A stretch of 47,437 bases of DNA from Exiguobacterium sp. (GTDB lineage Bacteria; Bacillota; Bacilli; Exiguobacteriales; Exiguobacteriaceae): contig NZ_JAFIFD010000025.1 in assembly GCF_020832205.1 (NCBI RefSeq), positions 1-47,437 on the forward strand, written 5' to 3'. The position numbers and the translations under genes were made by a program. Positions within the stretch are counted from its first letter, which is position 1. Each line of letters starts with the position of its first letter. Below the pieces are notes generated by a model. That model made no database searches, had not been told where the DNA came from, and saw only the letters and a list, made by a program, of their open reading frames with translations. Below, piece after piece: positions 28,542 to 36,118 of this stretch.

Positions 28542-29111
28542 ATGACATCATCAAAATTGGCACTTGCCCTGGCAAGCCTGATTGCCGTCTCCGGCACTGG
28601 CGTCTATGCGGCCACGAACGAGACGACAAATGAAACGACGACATCGACGGAGACGACGGTGCAATGCGAACGTGGGGACCGCGGGGAGCGCGGCATGTTC
28701 GGTGACCGTGCGGCCGGACACGCCGCACTGATCGAAGCGCTCGGTTTGACCGAAGCAGAAGTCGAAGCGGCACGTGAAGAAGGAAAGTCACTGCCTGAAC
28801 TCGCGGAGGAAGAAGGCATCACGGTCGAAGCGTTCATCGAAGCCGTGCTCGCCTCGCACAAAGCGAAGCTCGACTCAGCAGTCGAGAACGGTAAATTGAC
28901 ACAAGACGAGGCGGACGCGATTCTCGCCGATCACGAAGAACGGTTCGCTGACGTCACGAGTTACGACGACTTAGACGATTTGCGAGGCTTTGGCGGCGGA
29001 CGTCACGGAGGTGGACACGGCCGACATCACGGCGGTCCATTCGACGGGTCGAATCCAGACACTCCTTCAAGCGATGACAACGTAGATAACCAGAGCACGA
29101 ATTCATTGTAA
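28542..29111 (+). CDS. Secreted DUF2680-like (YckD-like) protein with Gly/His tail
   Basis: The 189-aa exported protein has a signal peptide (about 1-23, cleaved after VYA) and a Thr-rich stretch with one Cys. A helical domain follows with two LGL/K-type repeats: ALGLTEAEVEAAREEGKSLPEL and then LDSAVENGKLTQDEADAILADHEE, the DUF2680 pattern seen in B. subtilis YckD. The C-terminal tail is rich in Gly and His (GGGRHGGGHGRHHGG) and could bind metal. AAAGGAGG precedes the ATG. The promoter has a -10-like TACACT but no clear -35, consistent with activation by the divergent response regulator. Confidence 0.78.
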   Translation: MTSSKLALALASLIAVSGTGVYAATNETTNETTTSTETTVQCERGDRGERGMFGDRAAGHAALIEALGLTEAEVEAAREEGKSLPELAEEEGITVEAFIEAVLASHKAKLDSAVENGKLTQDEADAILADHEERFADVTSYDDLDDLRGFGGGRHGGGHGRHHGGPFDGSNPDTPSSDDNVDNQSTNSL

Positions 29112-29113
29112 GC

Positions 29114-29143
29114 AAAAAGGCAACCGCACGCGGTTGCCTTTTC
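29114..29143. terminator. Bidirectional terminator after the DUF2680-like gene
   Basis: AAAAAGGCAACCGC pairs with GCGGTTGCCTTTT across a tiny loop. It lies between convergent genes. Confidence 0.85.
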
Positions 29144-29849
29144 ATATGGCCAACAATAAGAGGGAATACCCGATGAGCCCGACGGCAAAGGCACGAAAAC
29201 TGCTGTCCCGTTCTTCAGGCAACTCTTCTTTCATGACGTTCAAGATGATGCCCCCTGCCAAGAAAGCGACGACGATAGACAGTGTCAATTCATCGAGCGC
29301 CGAGAACGCGCCGACGCCCCATCCGGCGAGCACCGAGAGGGACAGTAAGAGCCGCCCTTCCCGGTCGTACATCGCTTGATGGTGGTGCCTCAGCCCTTGG
29401 TCGACCGTGACGAAATGAATTCCTAACGCAAAGAAGTAAAGCGTCATCGTCCAGGCCGTGTCGAACGCACTCTCCGCGAGCACGTAGCCGATGCTGAAGT
29501 TATAGAAGACGAACAGCGCCATATGAATCCAAAACACGTTACTGCTCCCACGCCGGCTCATCTGTGTCGCCAGTCGTTCAAGACCGTAAAACGCGGCCAA
29601 CCCAATCATGCTGACGACGAGAATATGATTCTCAATCGACGCGAAAATCCCAGCCTCTAAATGACCTTCCAACTGTTCTTGATATTCATTCAACTCCGGT
29701 AAGAGGTGCAAGAAGACGTACGCGACAGCGACACCGCCAGCAAGTGATAAAAATCGGCTGCGCGGTGTCTCGCGCACATGAATCAATTGCCCTGAGAAGT
29801 AATGAATCAAGGCAAATCCGATGGCAAACAACAAACTTAACCAAAACAT
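29142..29849 (-). CDS. ZIP-like polytopic membrane protein
   Basis: The 235-aa protein has about seven to eight membrane helices. AGGVAVAYVFLHLLPEL in the second helix and LAGGIILNVMKEELPEERDSSF near the C terminus resemble the metal-binding helices of ZIP transporters (HxxxE-like and ExxPE). The central ZIP helix with HN..E is not obvious; GIHFVTVDQGLRHHHQ stands there instead. A metal transport role is therefore only probable. The ATG at 29849 follows GGAGGTGG. It lies 91 bases after the MutS2-like gene on the same strand, and I see no clear terminator between them. Confidence 0.65.
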   Translation of the reverse strand: MFWLSLLFAIGFALIHYFSGQLIHVRETPRSRFLSLAGGVAVAYVFLHLLPELNEYQEQLEGHLEAGIFASIENHILVVSMIGLAAFYGLERLATQMSRRGSSNVFWIHMALFVFYNFSIGYVLAESAFDTAWTMTLYFFALGIHFVTVDQGLRHHHQAMYDREGRLLLSLSVLAGWGVGAFSALDELTLSIVVAFLAGGIILNVMKEELPEERDSSFRAFAVGLIGYSLLLLAI

Positions 29850-29940
29850 TCCATCCACCTCCGACACGTTACCCGAAAGTCGAACGGTACGTGACGACTC
29901 TCGGTCCTTGTTCCTTACCCGAGTGCCGTGCCCGGTACAC

Positions 29941-31851
29941 TCATTCGCCTCGTTCGGCCCGTTGCCGTGCTCGAATCTCTTTCTCCACGCGACGGAGCGC
30001 TTTTTTCGAACCGCGGGCAAAGTCGTGTGCTTCCTTCCGGTCCCGATAGTCAATGAATAGCGTCTCGAGGTCATACCCGGCCGGATAAAGGTCGATGGCT
30101 TTGGCCTCACGCCGGACCCGGCGGAGCGGATGATCGCTGAACGTCCCTTCTGCATAGACCGTGACATGTCGTCCGGACTCGTCCATCGCGTACACAAGTC
30201 CGACTTGATTCGTCTCGAGCAAACGGACACGATCACCTTTTTCAAATCGCTCGGTCGGTTCCGCTTTCGAGGTCACGACGCCTTGTGTCAACTTCGAGGC
30301 GTCGACGAGCGTCTGGTCGTACACTTTTTCTTGCATATAACGTGACGCCTGCTTCAAAATCGATTCAGGCAATTTCATTTTCCGGGCAATAAACAAGGCG
30401 TTACTGTCGCCGGACTGTCCGATCAACAATCGGTACTTCGGTTCGAGCGTGTCCGGGTCGAACTGCATCGCTGCGTTCATAAAGTCCGGGTGCGCTTCCG
30501 AATACGCCTTGATTTCCCCGTAATGGGTCGAGGCGACGACGAGGCATCCCCGTTTATACGCCTCTTCTAAAATCGCAATGGCGAGTGCTGCACCTTCGTT
30601 CGGCTCGGTGCCGCTCCCGATCTCATCGAACAGAAGCAACGAGCGCTTCCCGGCCTTCTGCATAATCGTAGCCACGTTGTTCATATGAGCCGAGAACGTG
30701 CTCAGTGCGGATCCCATGTCTTGGTTGTCCCCGATGTCGACGAATACGTCGTCAAACGTCGAGATATCTGTATCGGGATGGGCCGGAATGTGAAGACCGC
30801 TCATCGTCATTAACGTCAGCAACCCGATCGTCTTCAAGACGACCGTCTTTCCTCCGGCGTTCGGTCCGGTGATGATGAGTCCGCGATACGTCTCACCGAG
30901 CGAAAAGTCGAGCGGGACCGCCCGTTCGAGGAGCGGATGCCGCACTTGGCGCAAGCAAATTTTACCTATCCCATTCACGCGGGGCGAAATGCCCTCGATC
31001 GTCTGGCTGTATTTCCCTTTGGCGAAGACCATGTCATATTGGGCGATGACGTCGAGTGTCGCTTCGATTGACGGTAACGCTTCAGCCACCATACCGGTGA
31101 GTGTCGCGAGCACTTGATAAATCTCGACCGCTTCTTCGGTCCGTTTGACGACGAGCTCGGCGTTGAGCTTACTGATCGCTTCCGGCTCGATGAAAACGGT
31201 CGTCCCTCGGTTCGACGTATCGACAATTGTTCCAGCGATTTTATGTTTGTAGGATGCTTTGATCGGGATGGTGAATCGGTCTTGCTTCTTCGTGACAAAT
31301 CCGTCTTGAATCGCTTCACGGTTGGCCGCACTTTTTAAAAACTTGTTCAACCGCTCATCGATTCTTCCTTCAAGGATGTCAATTTGTTTTCGAATCCGTT
31401 TTAGTTCTTTCGATGCCTCATCGAGCACACGCCCGGCTCGAATTGCCGCCGTGATATCTTCTTCGATGTGGCGCCATTCGCTCATTTCGTTCGCGTACGC
31501 AGATAAAAGCGGCGCAAAGAATGTTTGCTCGGCCATGAACCGTTTCAGTTTACGGGCTCCACGGAAAAATTCAGCGACAGCTTCAAGTTCGCTCGCCTCA
31601 AGCTGGATCCCCCGGCTGATTTTCCCGATGAGCGGTTCCATGTCGGACACGCCGATGAACGGGACGTGAGACGTCGCATCTAAAATCGCGCGTGCTTCCG
31701 ACGTCTCCTGCAGTCGTTTCCTCACTGTCTGCAAATGGTTCGTCGGTCTCTGGTTTTGCAACAATCTGCGCCCGAAGCCGCTGATGCAATAGCGTTCGAC
31801 TCGTTGAATCAGTTCAGTATATTGTAGTTTTTCTAACGTTTGTTCGTTCAT
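29941..31851 (-). CDS. MutS2-like ATPase lacking the Smr domain
   Basis: The 636-aa protein aligns by eye with MutS2 through the core, lever and ATPase domains: VTKKQDRFTIPIKASYKHKI, DTSNRGTTVFIEPEAI, Walker A TGPNAGGKT (329-336), GLHIPA, STFSAHM, Walker B LLLFDEIGSGTEPNEGAA and ASTHYGEIKAY. A KOW-like stretch (FEKGDRVRLLETNQVGLV, about 536-575) follows. The long coiled coil and C-terminal Smr domain of normal MutS2 (about 785 aa) are absent; the protein ends in a very basic tail. In B. subtilis, MutS2 acts on stalled or collided ribosomes. This paralogue sits behind an attenuator-like leader (31852-32088). Ribosome rescue or antibiotic protection is my inference. AAGGAG precedes the ATG. Confidence 0.88.
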   Translation of the reverse strand: MNEQTLEKLQYTELIQRVERYCISGFGRRLLQNQRPTNHLQTVRKRLQETSEARAILDATSHVPFIGVSDMEPLIGKISRGIQLEASELEAVAEFFRGARKLKRFMAEQTFFAPLLSAYANEMSEWRHIEEDITAAIRAGRVLDEASKELKRIRKQIDILEGRIDERLNKFLKSAANREAIQDGFVTKKQDRFTIPIKASYKHKIAGTIVDTSNRGTTVFIEPEAISKLNAELVVKRTEEAVEIYQVLATLTGMVAEALPSIEATLDVIAQYDMVFAKGKYSQTIEGISPRVNGIGKICLRQVRHPLLERAVPLDFSLGETYRGLIITGPNAGGKTVVLKTIGLLTLMTMSGLHIPAHPDTDISTFDDVFVDIGDNQDMGSALSTFSAHMNNVATIMQKAGKRSLLLFDEIGSGTEPNEGAALAIAILEEAYKRGCLVVASTHYGEIKAYSEAHPDFMNAAMQFDPDTLEPKYRLLIGQSGDSNALFIARKMKLPESILKQASRYMQEKVYDQTLVDASKLTQGVVTSKAEPTERFEKGDRVRLLETNQVGLVYAMDESGRHVTVYAEGTFSDHPLRRVRREAKAIDLYPAGYDLETLFIDYRDRKEAHDFARGSKKALRRVEKEIRARQRAERGE

Positions 31852-31877
31852 GGGAAGCTCTCCTTAAAATGTGGTGG

Positions 31878-32040
31878 AGATACCGCGCAAACAAAAAGCG
31901 TCGGTCGATGACGACCAACGCAAAAAGACAGACCGGTGTCTGGCAGTTTATGAAGGGCGGTATCTGTAACAGAACATGAAGGCACGACAAAAAAAGACGT
32001 GTCATCCTTCGTTTTTCAGTTCGTTAGGCAGATACGACCT
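31878..32040 (-). promoter_or_regulatory. Alternative pairing segments of a putative ribosome-mediated attenuator
   Basis: Read on the minus strand, segment B (CAGATACCGC, 31966-31957) can pair in two exclusive ways. Its first seven bases pair with GTATCTG (32035-32029) inside the leader peptide codons. Alternatively nine bases pair with GCGGTATCT (31886-31878) just before the ribosome site. A ribosome held on the leader peptide would cover the first partner. The exact antiterminator fold needs computed folding. Confidence 0.5.
31890..31921 (-). terminator. Intrinsic terminator in the leader of the MutS2-like gene
   Basis: On the minus strand GCGTTGGTCG (31921-31912) pairs with CGACCGACGC (31907-31898) across TCAT, with one G-U pair, and TTTTTGTTT follows. 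It ends about 40 bases before the ATG and would stop the message before the gene. A weaker hairpin, CAGAC/GTCTG followed by TCTTTTT, lies just upstream (31924-31942). Confidence 0.85.
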
Positions 32041-32053
32041 CACTCATTAACAT
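32024..32053 (-). CDS. 9-aa leader peptide upstream of the MutS2-like gene
   Basis: The frame ATG to TAA encodes MLMSEVVSA. GAAAGGTG lies 4 to 7 bases before the ATG, and a second in-frame ATG is codon 3. It begins about 25 bases after the predicted transcription start. The C-terminal codons GTA TCT GCC fall within a segment that can base-pair downstream. Position and size are those of attenuation leader peptides; translation is not proven. Confidence 0.6.
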   Translation of the reverse strand: MLMSEVVSA

Positions 32054-32082
32054 GCAACACCTTTCTACTAGGATTCGCCCTT

Positions 32083-32111
32083 ACTATACAACAAGTAGAG
32101 GAAGAAGTAAA
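32083..32111 (-). promoter_or_regulatory. Promoter of the MutS2-like gene leader
   Basis: On the minus strand TTTACT (32106-32111), a 17-base spacer and TATAGT (32083-32088) make a plausible sigma-A promoter. It would give a leader of about 225 bases. Confidence 0.65.
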
Positions 32112-32116
32112 TTTTT

Positions 32117-32130
32117 AGAGAGCGCTTTCA
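32117..32130. promoter_or_regulatory. cre box (CcpA site) between the divergent promoters
   Basis: Read on the minus strand, TGAAAGCGCTCTCT fits the cre consensus well. It lies 10 bases upstream of the -35 for the PTS operon and 6 bases upstream of the -35 of the MutS2-like leader, so CcpA could affect either. Confidence 0.7.
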
Positions 32131-32139
32131 AATTAGGTC

Positions 32140-32168
32140 TTGTCTTCTCTACTCTGTCGTGCTATGTT
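32140..32168 (+). promoter_or_regulatory. Promoter of the EIIA-antiterminator-EIIBC operon
   Basis: TTGTCT (32140-32145), a 17-base spacer and TATGTT (32163-32168) form a sigma-A promoter. Transcription would start about 20 bases before the RAT site. Confidence 0.65.
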
Positions 32169-32192
32169 GAATGTGACGAAACGAATAATGAT

Positions 32193-32276
32193 CACATGTG
32201 ACTGATTCGATCAGGCATGGGGTAAGACGAAAGGCTCACGCCACCCGTCTATACTCCATGCCTGTTTTGTTTTTTC
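32193..32276 (+). promoter_or_regulatory. GlcT-type RAT and conditional terminator
   Basis: The segment GTGACTGATTCGATCAGGCATG (split here as GTGACTGATTCG and ATCAGGCATG, 32198-32219) closely resembles the RAT of B. subtilis ptsG. AGGCATGG (32213-32220) pairs with CCATGCCT (32256-32263), with inner AGACG/CGTCT pairing, and GTTTTGTTTTTT follows, giving an overlapping terminator. The antiterminator encoded downstream should bind here. Confidence 0.85.
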
Positions 32277-32310
32277 ACAATCATTTTTCAAGCGAAAGGA
32301 TGAATCGAAT

Positions 32311-32799
32311 ATGTTATTGAATAAGTGGATGAAGAGACATACACTGACACTTTATGCACCCATGGAAGGAGACATCATTCCACTTGAAAAAGTGACCGAC
32401 CCAGTCTTCAGCGAGAAGATGATGGGCGACGGGATTGCCATCGTACCGACAGATGGGACGGTCGTCGCACCGGTAGACGGAACGATCATCCAAGTCGCTC
32501 CGACGAAACATGCGATTGGCCTCCGTTCGGAAGATGGAGCCGAGATCTTGATTCACGTCGGACTCGATACGGTCGAGCTTGCGGGAAGCCCGTTCGACGT
32601 TCATGTCAGCGTTGGCGACACGGTAAAGGCCGGGCAGTCGCTCTTAACGGCTGACTTGGCTCAAATCCAGCAAGCCGGTAAAGACACGGTGACCCCAATG
32701 GTCGTCACGAACGGAAGCGAACTGAAAGAGCCGTACTCCTTCCACACAGGCGGTCCTGCTCTCCCAGGCAAAACCGTCGTCGCTCAAGCGGAACAATGA
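32311..32799 (+). CDS. crr: PTS EIIA component, glucose type
   Basis: The 162-aa cytoplasmic phosphocarrier of the EIIA-Glc family has the conserved [27 protein letters not shown] block holding both active-site histidines (near 68 and 83). It passes phosphate from HPr to the EIIBC partner encoded two genes downstream, which lacks its own EIIA part. The last residues are an ordinary tail. It is the first gene of the operon, behind the RAT/terminator. An upstream GAAAGG is somewhat far (about 12 bases) from the ATG. Confidence 0.92.
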   Translation: MLLNKWMKRHTLTLYAPMEGDIIPLEKVTDPVFSEKMMGDGIAIVPTDGTVVAPVDGTIIQVAPTKHAIGLRSEDGAEILIHVGLDTVELAGSPFDVHVSVGDTVKAGQSLLTADLAQIQQAGKDTVTPMVVTNGSELKEPYSFHTGGPALPGKTVVAQAEQ

Positions 32800-32818
32800 C
32801 TCCTCGTTAGGAGGAACC

Positions 32819-33667
32819 ATGTTAAAAATCAAAAAAATCTTGAACAACAATGCGGTCATCGTCTCGGACGAGGGTGAAGAAAAGATTGCCATCGGTCCTG
32901 GTGTCGCGTTTAAAAAAGGGCGCAACGACATCGTCAATCCGCATAAGATCGAAAAGCTGTTCGTCATGTCTGAAGGCGACAAGTTTCAACAGCTCCTCAG
33001 CCGCATCCCGGTCGAGCACTTCACGATTTCAGAAGACATCATCACGCACGCGGAAAAGCGGCTCGAGACGACGTTCAACGAACATATTCACGTCGTCTTG
33101 ACCGACCACATCTCGTTTGCCATCGAGCGTGAACAAGAAGGCATCTCGCTCCGTAACAAGCTGTTGAACGAGATTAAAATTTTATATCGCAATGAATATG
33201 AAATCGGGCTATGGGCGATTCAACATATCGAGAATACGCTCGGGGTGAAGATGCCGAAAGATGAGGCCGCCTTCATCGCCCTCCATATCCATACGCTTAA
33301 AGTGAAAGGGGGTGATTTACGGAAGACGCTCAAACAGACGACGATCGTACGAGACATGATTCAATCGATTTCGAGACGGCTCGACCTATCCATTGAAGAA
33401 GATGACTTATCCTATCAACGCTTATTAACTCATTTACGATTCGTCATGGATCGGGTCAACCATTACGATCATCACACGATCGACGAGGATATGTTGCAGA
33501 TGATTCAAACAAAATTCTCGTCAGCATACACGTGCGCGTCTGATGTCGCAAACGAAATGGAAGACTTATACGGTATCGTCTTGCCCGAGTCAGAGCTTGG
33601 TTATATCACGCTCCATATTCAACGTCTGCAAGATCAACACCATCAAAAAGGAGGACATTCACAATGA
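32819..33667 (+). CDS. glcT: BglG/GlcT-family transcriptional antiterminator
   Basis: The 282-aa protein has the RNA-binding CAT domain (MLKIKKILNNNAVIVSDEGEEKIAIGPGVAFKK) and two PRD domains with regulatory histidines: NEHIHVVLTDHISFAIE and FIALHIHTLK in PRD1, and LTHLRFVMDR and GYITLHIQRL in PRD2. It should stabilise the RAT hairpin at about 32198-32220 so transcription passes the terminator when sugar is present. It overlaps the EIIBC gene by ATGA (33664-33667). The second-gene position, between EIIA and EIIBC, allows autoregulation. Confidence 0.92.
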   Translation: MLKIKKILNNNAVIVSDEGEEKIAIGPGVAFKKGRNDIVNPHKIEKLFVMSEGDKFQQLLSRIPVEHFTISEDIITHAEKRLETTFNEHIHVVLTDHISFAIEREQEGISLRNKLLNEIKILYRNEYEIGLWAIQHIENTLGVKMPKDEAAFIALHIHTLKVKGGDLRKTLKQTTIVRDMIQSISRRLDLSIEEDDLSYQRLLTHLRFVMDRVNHYDHHTIDEDMLQMIQTKFSSAYTCASDVANEMEDLYGIVLPESELGYITLHIQRLQDQHHQKGGHSQ

Positions 33668-35151
33668 TGAACTTTTTACAACGTCTCGGACGTTCCCTCA
33701 TGTTGCCGGTCGCAGTGCTTCCTGCAGCGGCCATCCTCATGGGAATCGGTTACTGGATCGACCCTGTCGGCTGGGGTTCTGAAAACATTGCCGCCGCGTT
33801 TCTCATTAAAGCCGGTGGTGCCATCATCGATAACATTCCAATTCTCTTCGCCGTCGGGGTCGCCCTCGGGATGGCGAAAAACCGTGACGGTTCGGCCGCA
33901 CTGAGCGGACTCGTCGCTTTCCTCACGGTCACGACGCTTCTCTCGGCCGGGACGGTCGCCCTCTTCCAAGGGGTCGACGTCGAAGCCGTCAACCCGGCGT
34001 TCGGACGAATCGCCAACGCATTCGTTGGGATTTTGTCTGGTATCGTCGCTGCTCAAATGTACAATCGTTTCAGTCACGTGAAATTGCCTGACGCCCTCGC
34101 CTTCTTCAGCGGCAAGCGGCTCGTTCCGATCATGACGGCGTTCGCGATGATCCTCGTCTCGGTCGCGCTCTACTTCATCTGGCCGGTCGTCTACACAGGC
34201 CTCGTCGGATTCGGGGAAACAATCTCGAAAATGGGCGCATTCGGCGCTGGACTTTACGGATTTTTCAATCGTCTCTTAATTCCAACTGGTCTTCACCACG
34301 CCTTGAATTCGGTGTTCTGGTTCGATGTGGCCGGTATTAACGACATCGGAAACTTCTGGTCAGGCGAAGGGGAGAAAGGGATTACCGGACGTTACCAAGC
34401 TGGATTCTTCCCAATCATGATGTTCGGTCTCCCGGCAGCAGCGCTCGCGATGTATCACACCGCGAAAACGAAACGGAAAAAACAAGCGGCTTCGCTCCTT
34501 CTCGCCGCAGCATTCGCTTCATTCTTCACAGGTGTCACGGAACCGCTCGAGTTCTCGTTCATGTTCCTCGCACCAGTTCTCTACCTCGTGCATGCTGTCT
34601 TGACAGGGATTTCACTCTTTGTCGCTGCGACGTTCCAGTGGACGGCAGGGTTTGGATTCAGTGCCGGTCTCGTCGACTTCGTCCTCAGCTCACGGTTACC
34701 GCTTGCGAACCAACCGTATATGTTACTCGTTCAAGGTCTCGTCTTCGGTGCCATCTACTATGCGATCTTCCGCTTCATGATCGTCAAACTCAACTTGGCG
34801 ACACCGGGTCGTGAGACAGATGAAGCTGTTGACGCGGTCGCAACAGAAACAGCTCCTGAAGGCGATACGAAAACGGCACCAGTTGCTGCAGGCGGTCAAT
34901 ATTCAGCCATGGCAGCGATGATTTACGAAGGTCTCGGCGGTGACCAAAACGTCACGGGCATCGAGTCGTGTGTCACACGCCTCCGTGTCGACGTGAAAGA
35001 CATGGACACAGTCGATCAAGCGCAAATCAAGAAAGCGGGCATCCCTGGCATTAAAGTCGTCAGCCCGAACCACATTCAAGTCATCGTCGGGACGAACGTT
35101 CAATTCGTTCTCGAAGAAATTGAAAAACTCCGGAGCCACCGCGCCGGATAA
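33664..35151 (+). CDS. PTS EIIBC component, N-acetylglucosamine-type
   Basis: The 495-aa membrane permease has EIIC first (about 1-375, about ten helices) and EIIB last (about 410-490, phospho-Cys in GIESCVTRLRVDV). The EIIC features GLHHALNSVFWFDV and GFFPIMMFGLPAAALAMYHTAK are those of NagE/NagP rather than PtsG, so N-acetylglucosamine is the likeliest substrate, with glucose possible. It receives phosphate from the EIIA encoded first in the operon. AAGGAGG lies 8 bases before the ATG at 33664. Confidence 0.9.
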   Translation: MMNFLQRLGRSLMLPVAVLPAAAILMGIGYWIDPVGWGSENIAAAFLIKAGGAIIDNIPILFAVGVALGMAKNRDGSAALSGLVAFLTVTTLLSAGTVALFQGVDVEAVNPAFGRIANAFVGILSGIVAAQMYNRFSHVKLPDALAFFSGKRLVPIMTAFAMILVSVALYFIWPVVYTGLVGFGETISKMGAFGAGLYGFFNRLLIPTGLHHALNSVFWFDVAGINDIGNFWSGEGEKGITGRYQAGFFPIMMFGLPAAALAMYHTAKTKRKKQAASLLLAAAFASFFTGVTEPLEFSFMFLAPVLYLVHAVLTGISLFVAATFQWTAGFGFSAGLVDFVLSSRLPLANQPYMLLVQGLVFGAIYYAIFRFMIVKLNLATPGRETDEAVDAVATETAPEGDTKTAPVAAGGQYSAMAAMIYEGLGGDQNVTGIESCVTRLRVDVKDMDTVDQAQIKKAGIPGIKVVSPNHIQVIVGTNVQFVLEEIEKLRSHRAG

Positions 35152-35156
35152 AAAAC

Positions 35157-35188
35157 GAAAGCCACCTTTAGCGAGGTGGCTTTTCTCA
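35157..35188. terminator. Bidirectional terminator after the PTS operon
   Basis: AAAGCCACCT pairs with AGGTGGCTTTT around TTAGCG. It lies between convergent genes. Confidence 0.8.
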
Positions 35189-35218
35189 TGGCTTATGAAT
35201 CAAGCGAATCGATAAACG

Positions 35219-36103
35219 TTACATTTGCCGCAACCGGCTGATACGCTCGACCGGATTCGGATGCGTCGAGAGCAACCCGCTAATCTTTTTCTTCAACGGA
35301 TCGGAGAAGTAGAGCGGGGCCGACGCACTCGATGCCTCTTTCACCGGCGTCTCGACGTTCGCAATCTTCTCGAGCGCCGAAGCGAGTGCTTCCGGGTTAC
35401 GCGTCAACTCGGCCCCGCTCGCGTCCGCTAAAAATTCGCGATTGCGCGAAATCGCTAAGTTGATCAGCGTCGCGATGATTGGAGCGAGGACGAGTAAGAC
35501 GAGACCGACGATTAAGAAAATCGGATTTTGGTTGTTGTCGCGTCGTCCGCCGACACTCCGGAAAAAGAGCATTCGCGACCCGATATCACTCATGATGGCG
35601 ATGACCGAGACAAGTGCGAGTGTGACCGTAGACAAACGGACGTCGTAATTTTTAATGTGCGCGACTTCGTGGGCGATGACTCCTTCCACTTCTTCGCGGC
35701 TTAAGCGATCGAGAAGCCCGGTCGTCACGGCGACGGCCGCCTTCTCTGGTTTCAAGCCGGTCGCGAACGCGTTCGGGGACGGATCATTGATGACGAACAC
35801 ACGCGGCATGGGGATTCGGGCGACCATCGCCATATTCTCGACCGTATGCCATAAAAACCGATGCTGTTCGACCGAGGTGATCTCTTTGGCGTGGTTCATC
35901 CGCATGACGATATTCGTGCTCGACATGATGACAATCCCGACATAGAACAGCGAAAAGACCGGTGTGAAAATGAGGCCTGGCAACGCATCCCCATAGTTGA
36001 TATACGAAATCGCCGCCCCGACGAGCAAGACGAACAAGACGAAGCCGGTGACGATGAACACCGTCTTCACTTTGTTTTTACGAATCTGTTCATAAAGGAG
36101 CAT
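35219..36103 (-). CDS. htpX: Membrane zinc metalloprotease HtpX
   Basis: The 294-aa integral membrane protease of family M48 has two N-terminal helices (about 15-65), the zinc motif HEVAH in EGVIAHEVAHIKNYD, two further helices and the distal Glu region SRNREFLADASGAELTRNP. It degrades damaged membrane proteins, with the active site in the cytoplasm. A GAGGTG site favours the ATG at 36103 over an upstream GTG. It is cotranscribed after lemA, 15 bases away; this LemA-HtpX pair is common in bacteria. Confidence 0.94.
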   Translation of the reverse strand: MLLYEQIRKNKVKTVFIVTGFVLFVLLVGAAISYINYGDALPGLIFTPVFSLFYVGIVIMSSTNIVMRMNHAKEITSVEQHRFLWHTVENMAMVARIPMPRVFVINDPSPNAFATGLKPEKAAVAVTTGLLDRLSREEVEGVIAHEVAHIKNYDVRLSTVTLALVSVIAIMSDIGSRMLFFRSVGGRRDNNQNPIFLIVGLVLLVLAPIIATLINLAISRNREFLADASGAELTRNPEALASALEKIANVETPVKEASSASAPLYFSDPLKKKISGLLSTHPNPVERISRLRQM

Positions 36104-36118
36104 CGCTGGCACCTCGCA

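Noticed and set aside
31981-32010. First leader hairpin (GAAGG...CCTTC with inner CACG/CGTG) as a second terminator
   Set aside because: The T run lies in its loop, not after the stem, so it cannot terminate by itself; it may still take part in the leader's folding.
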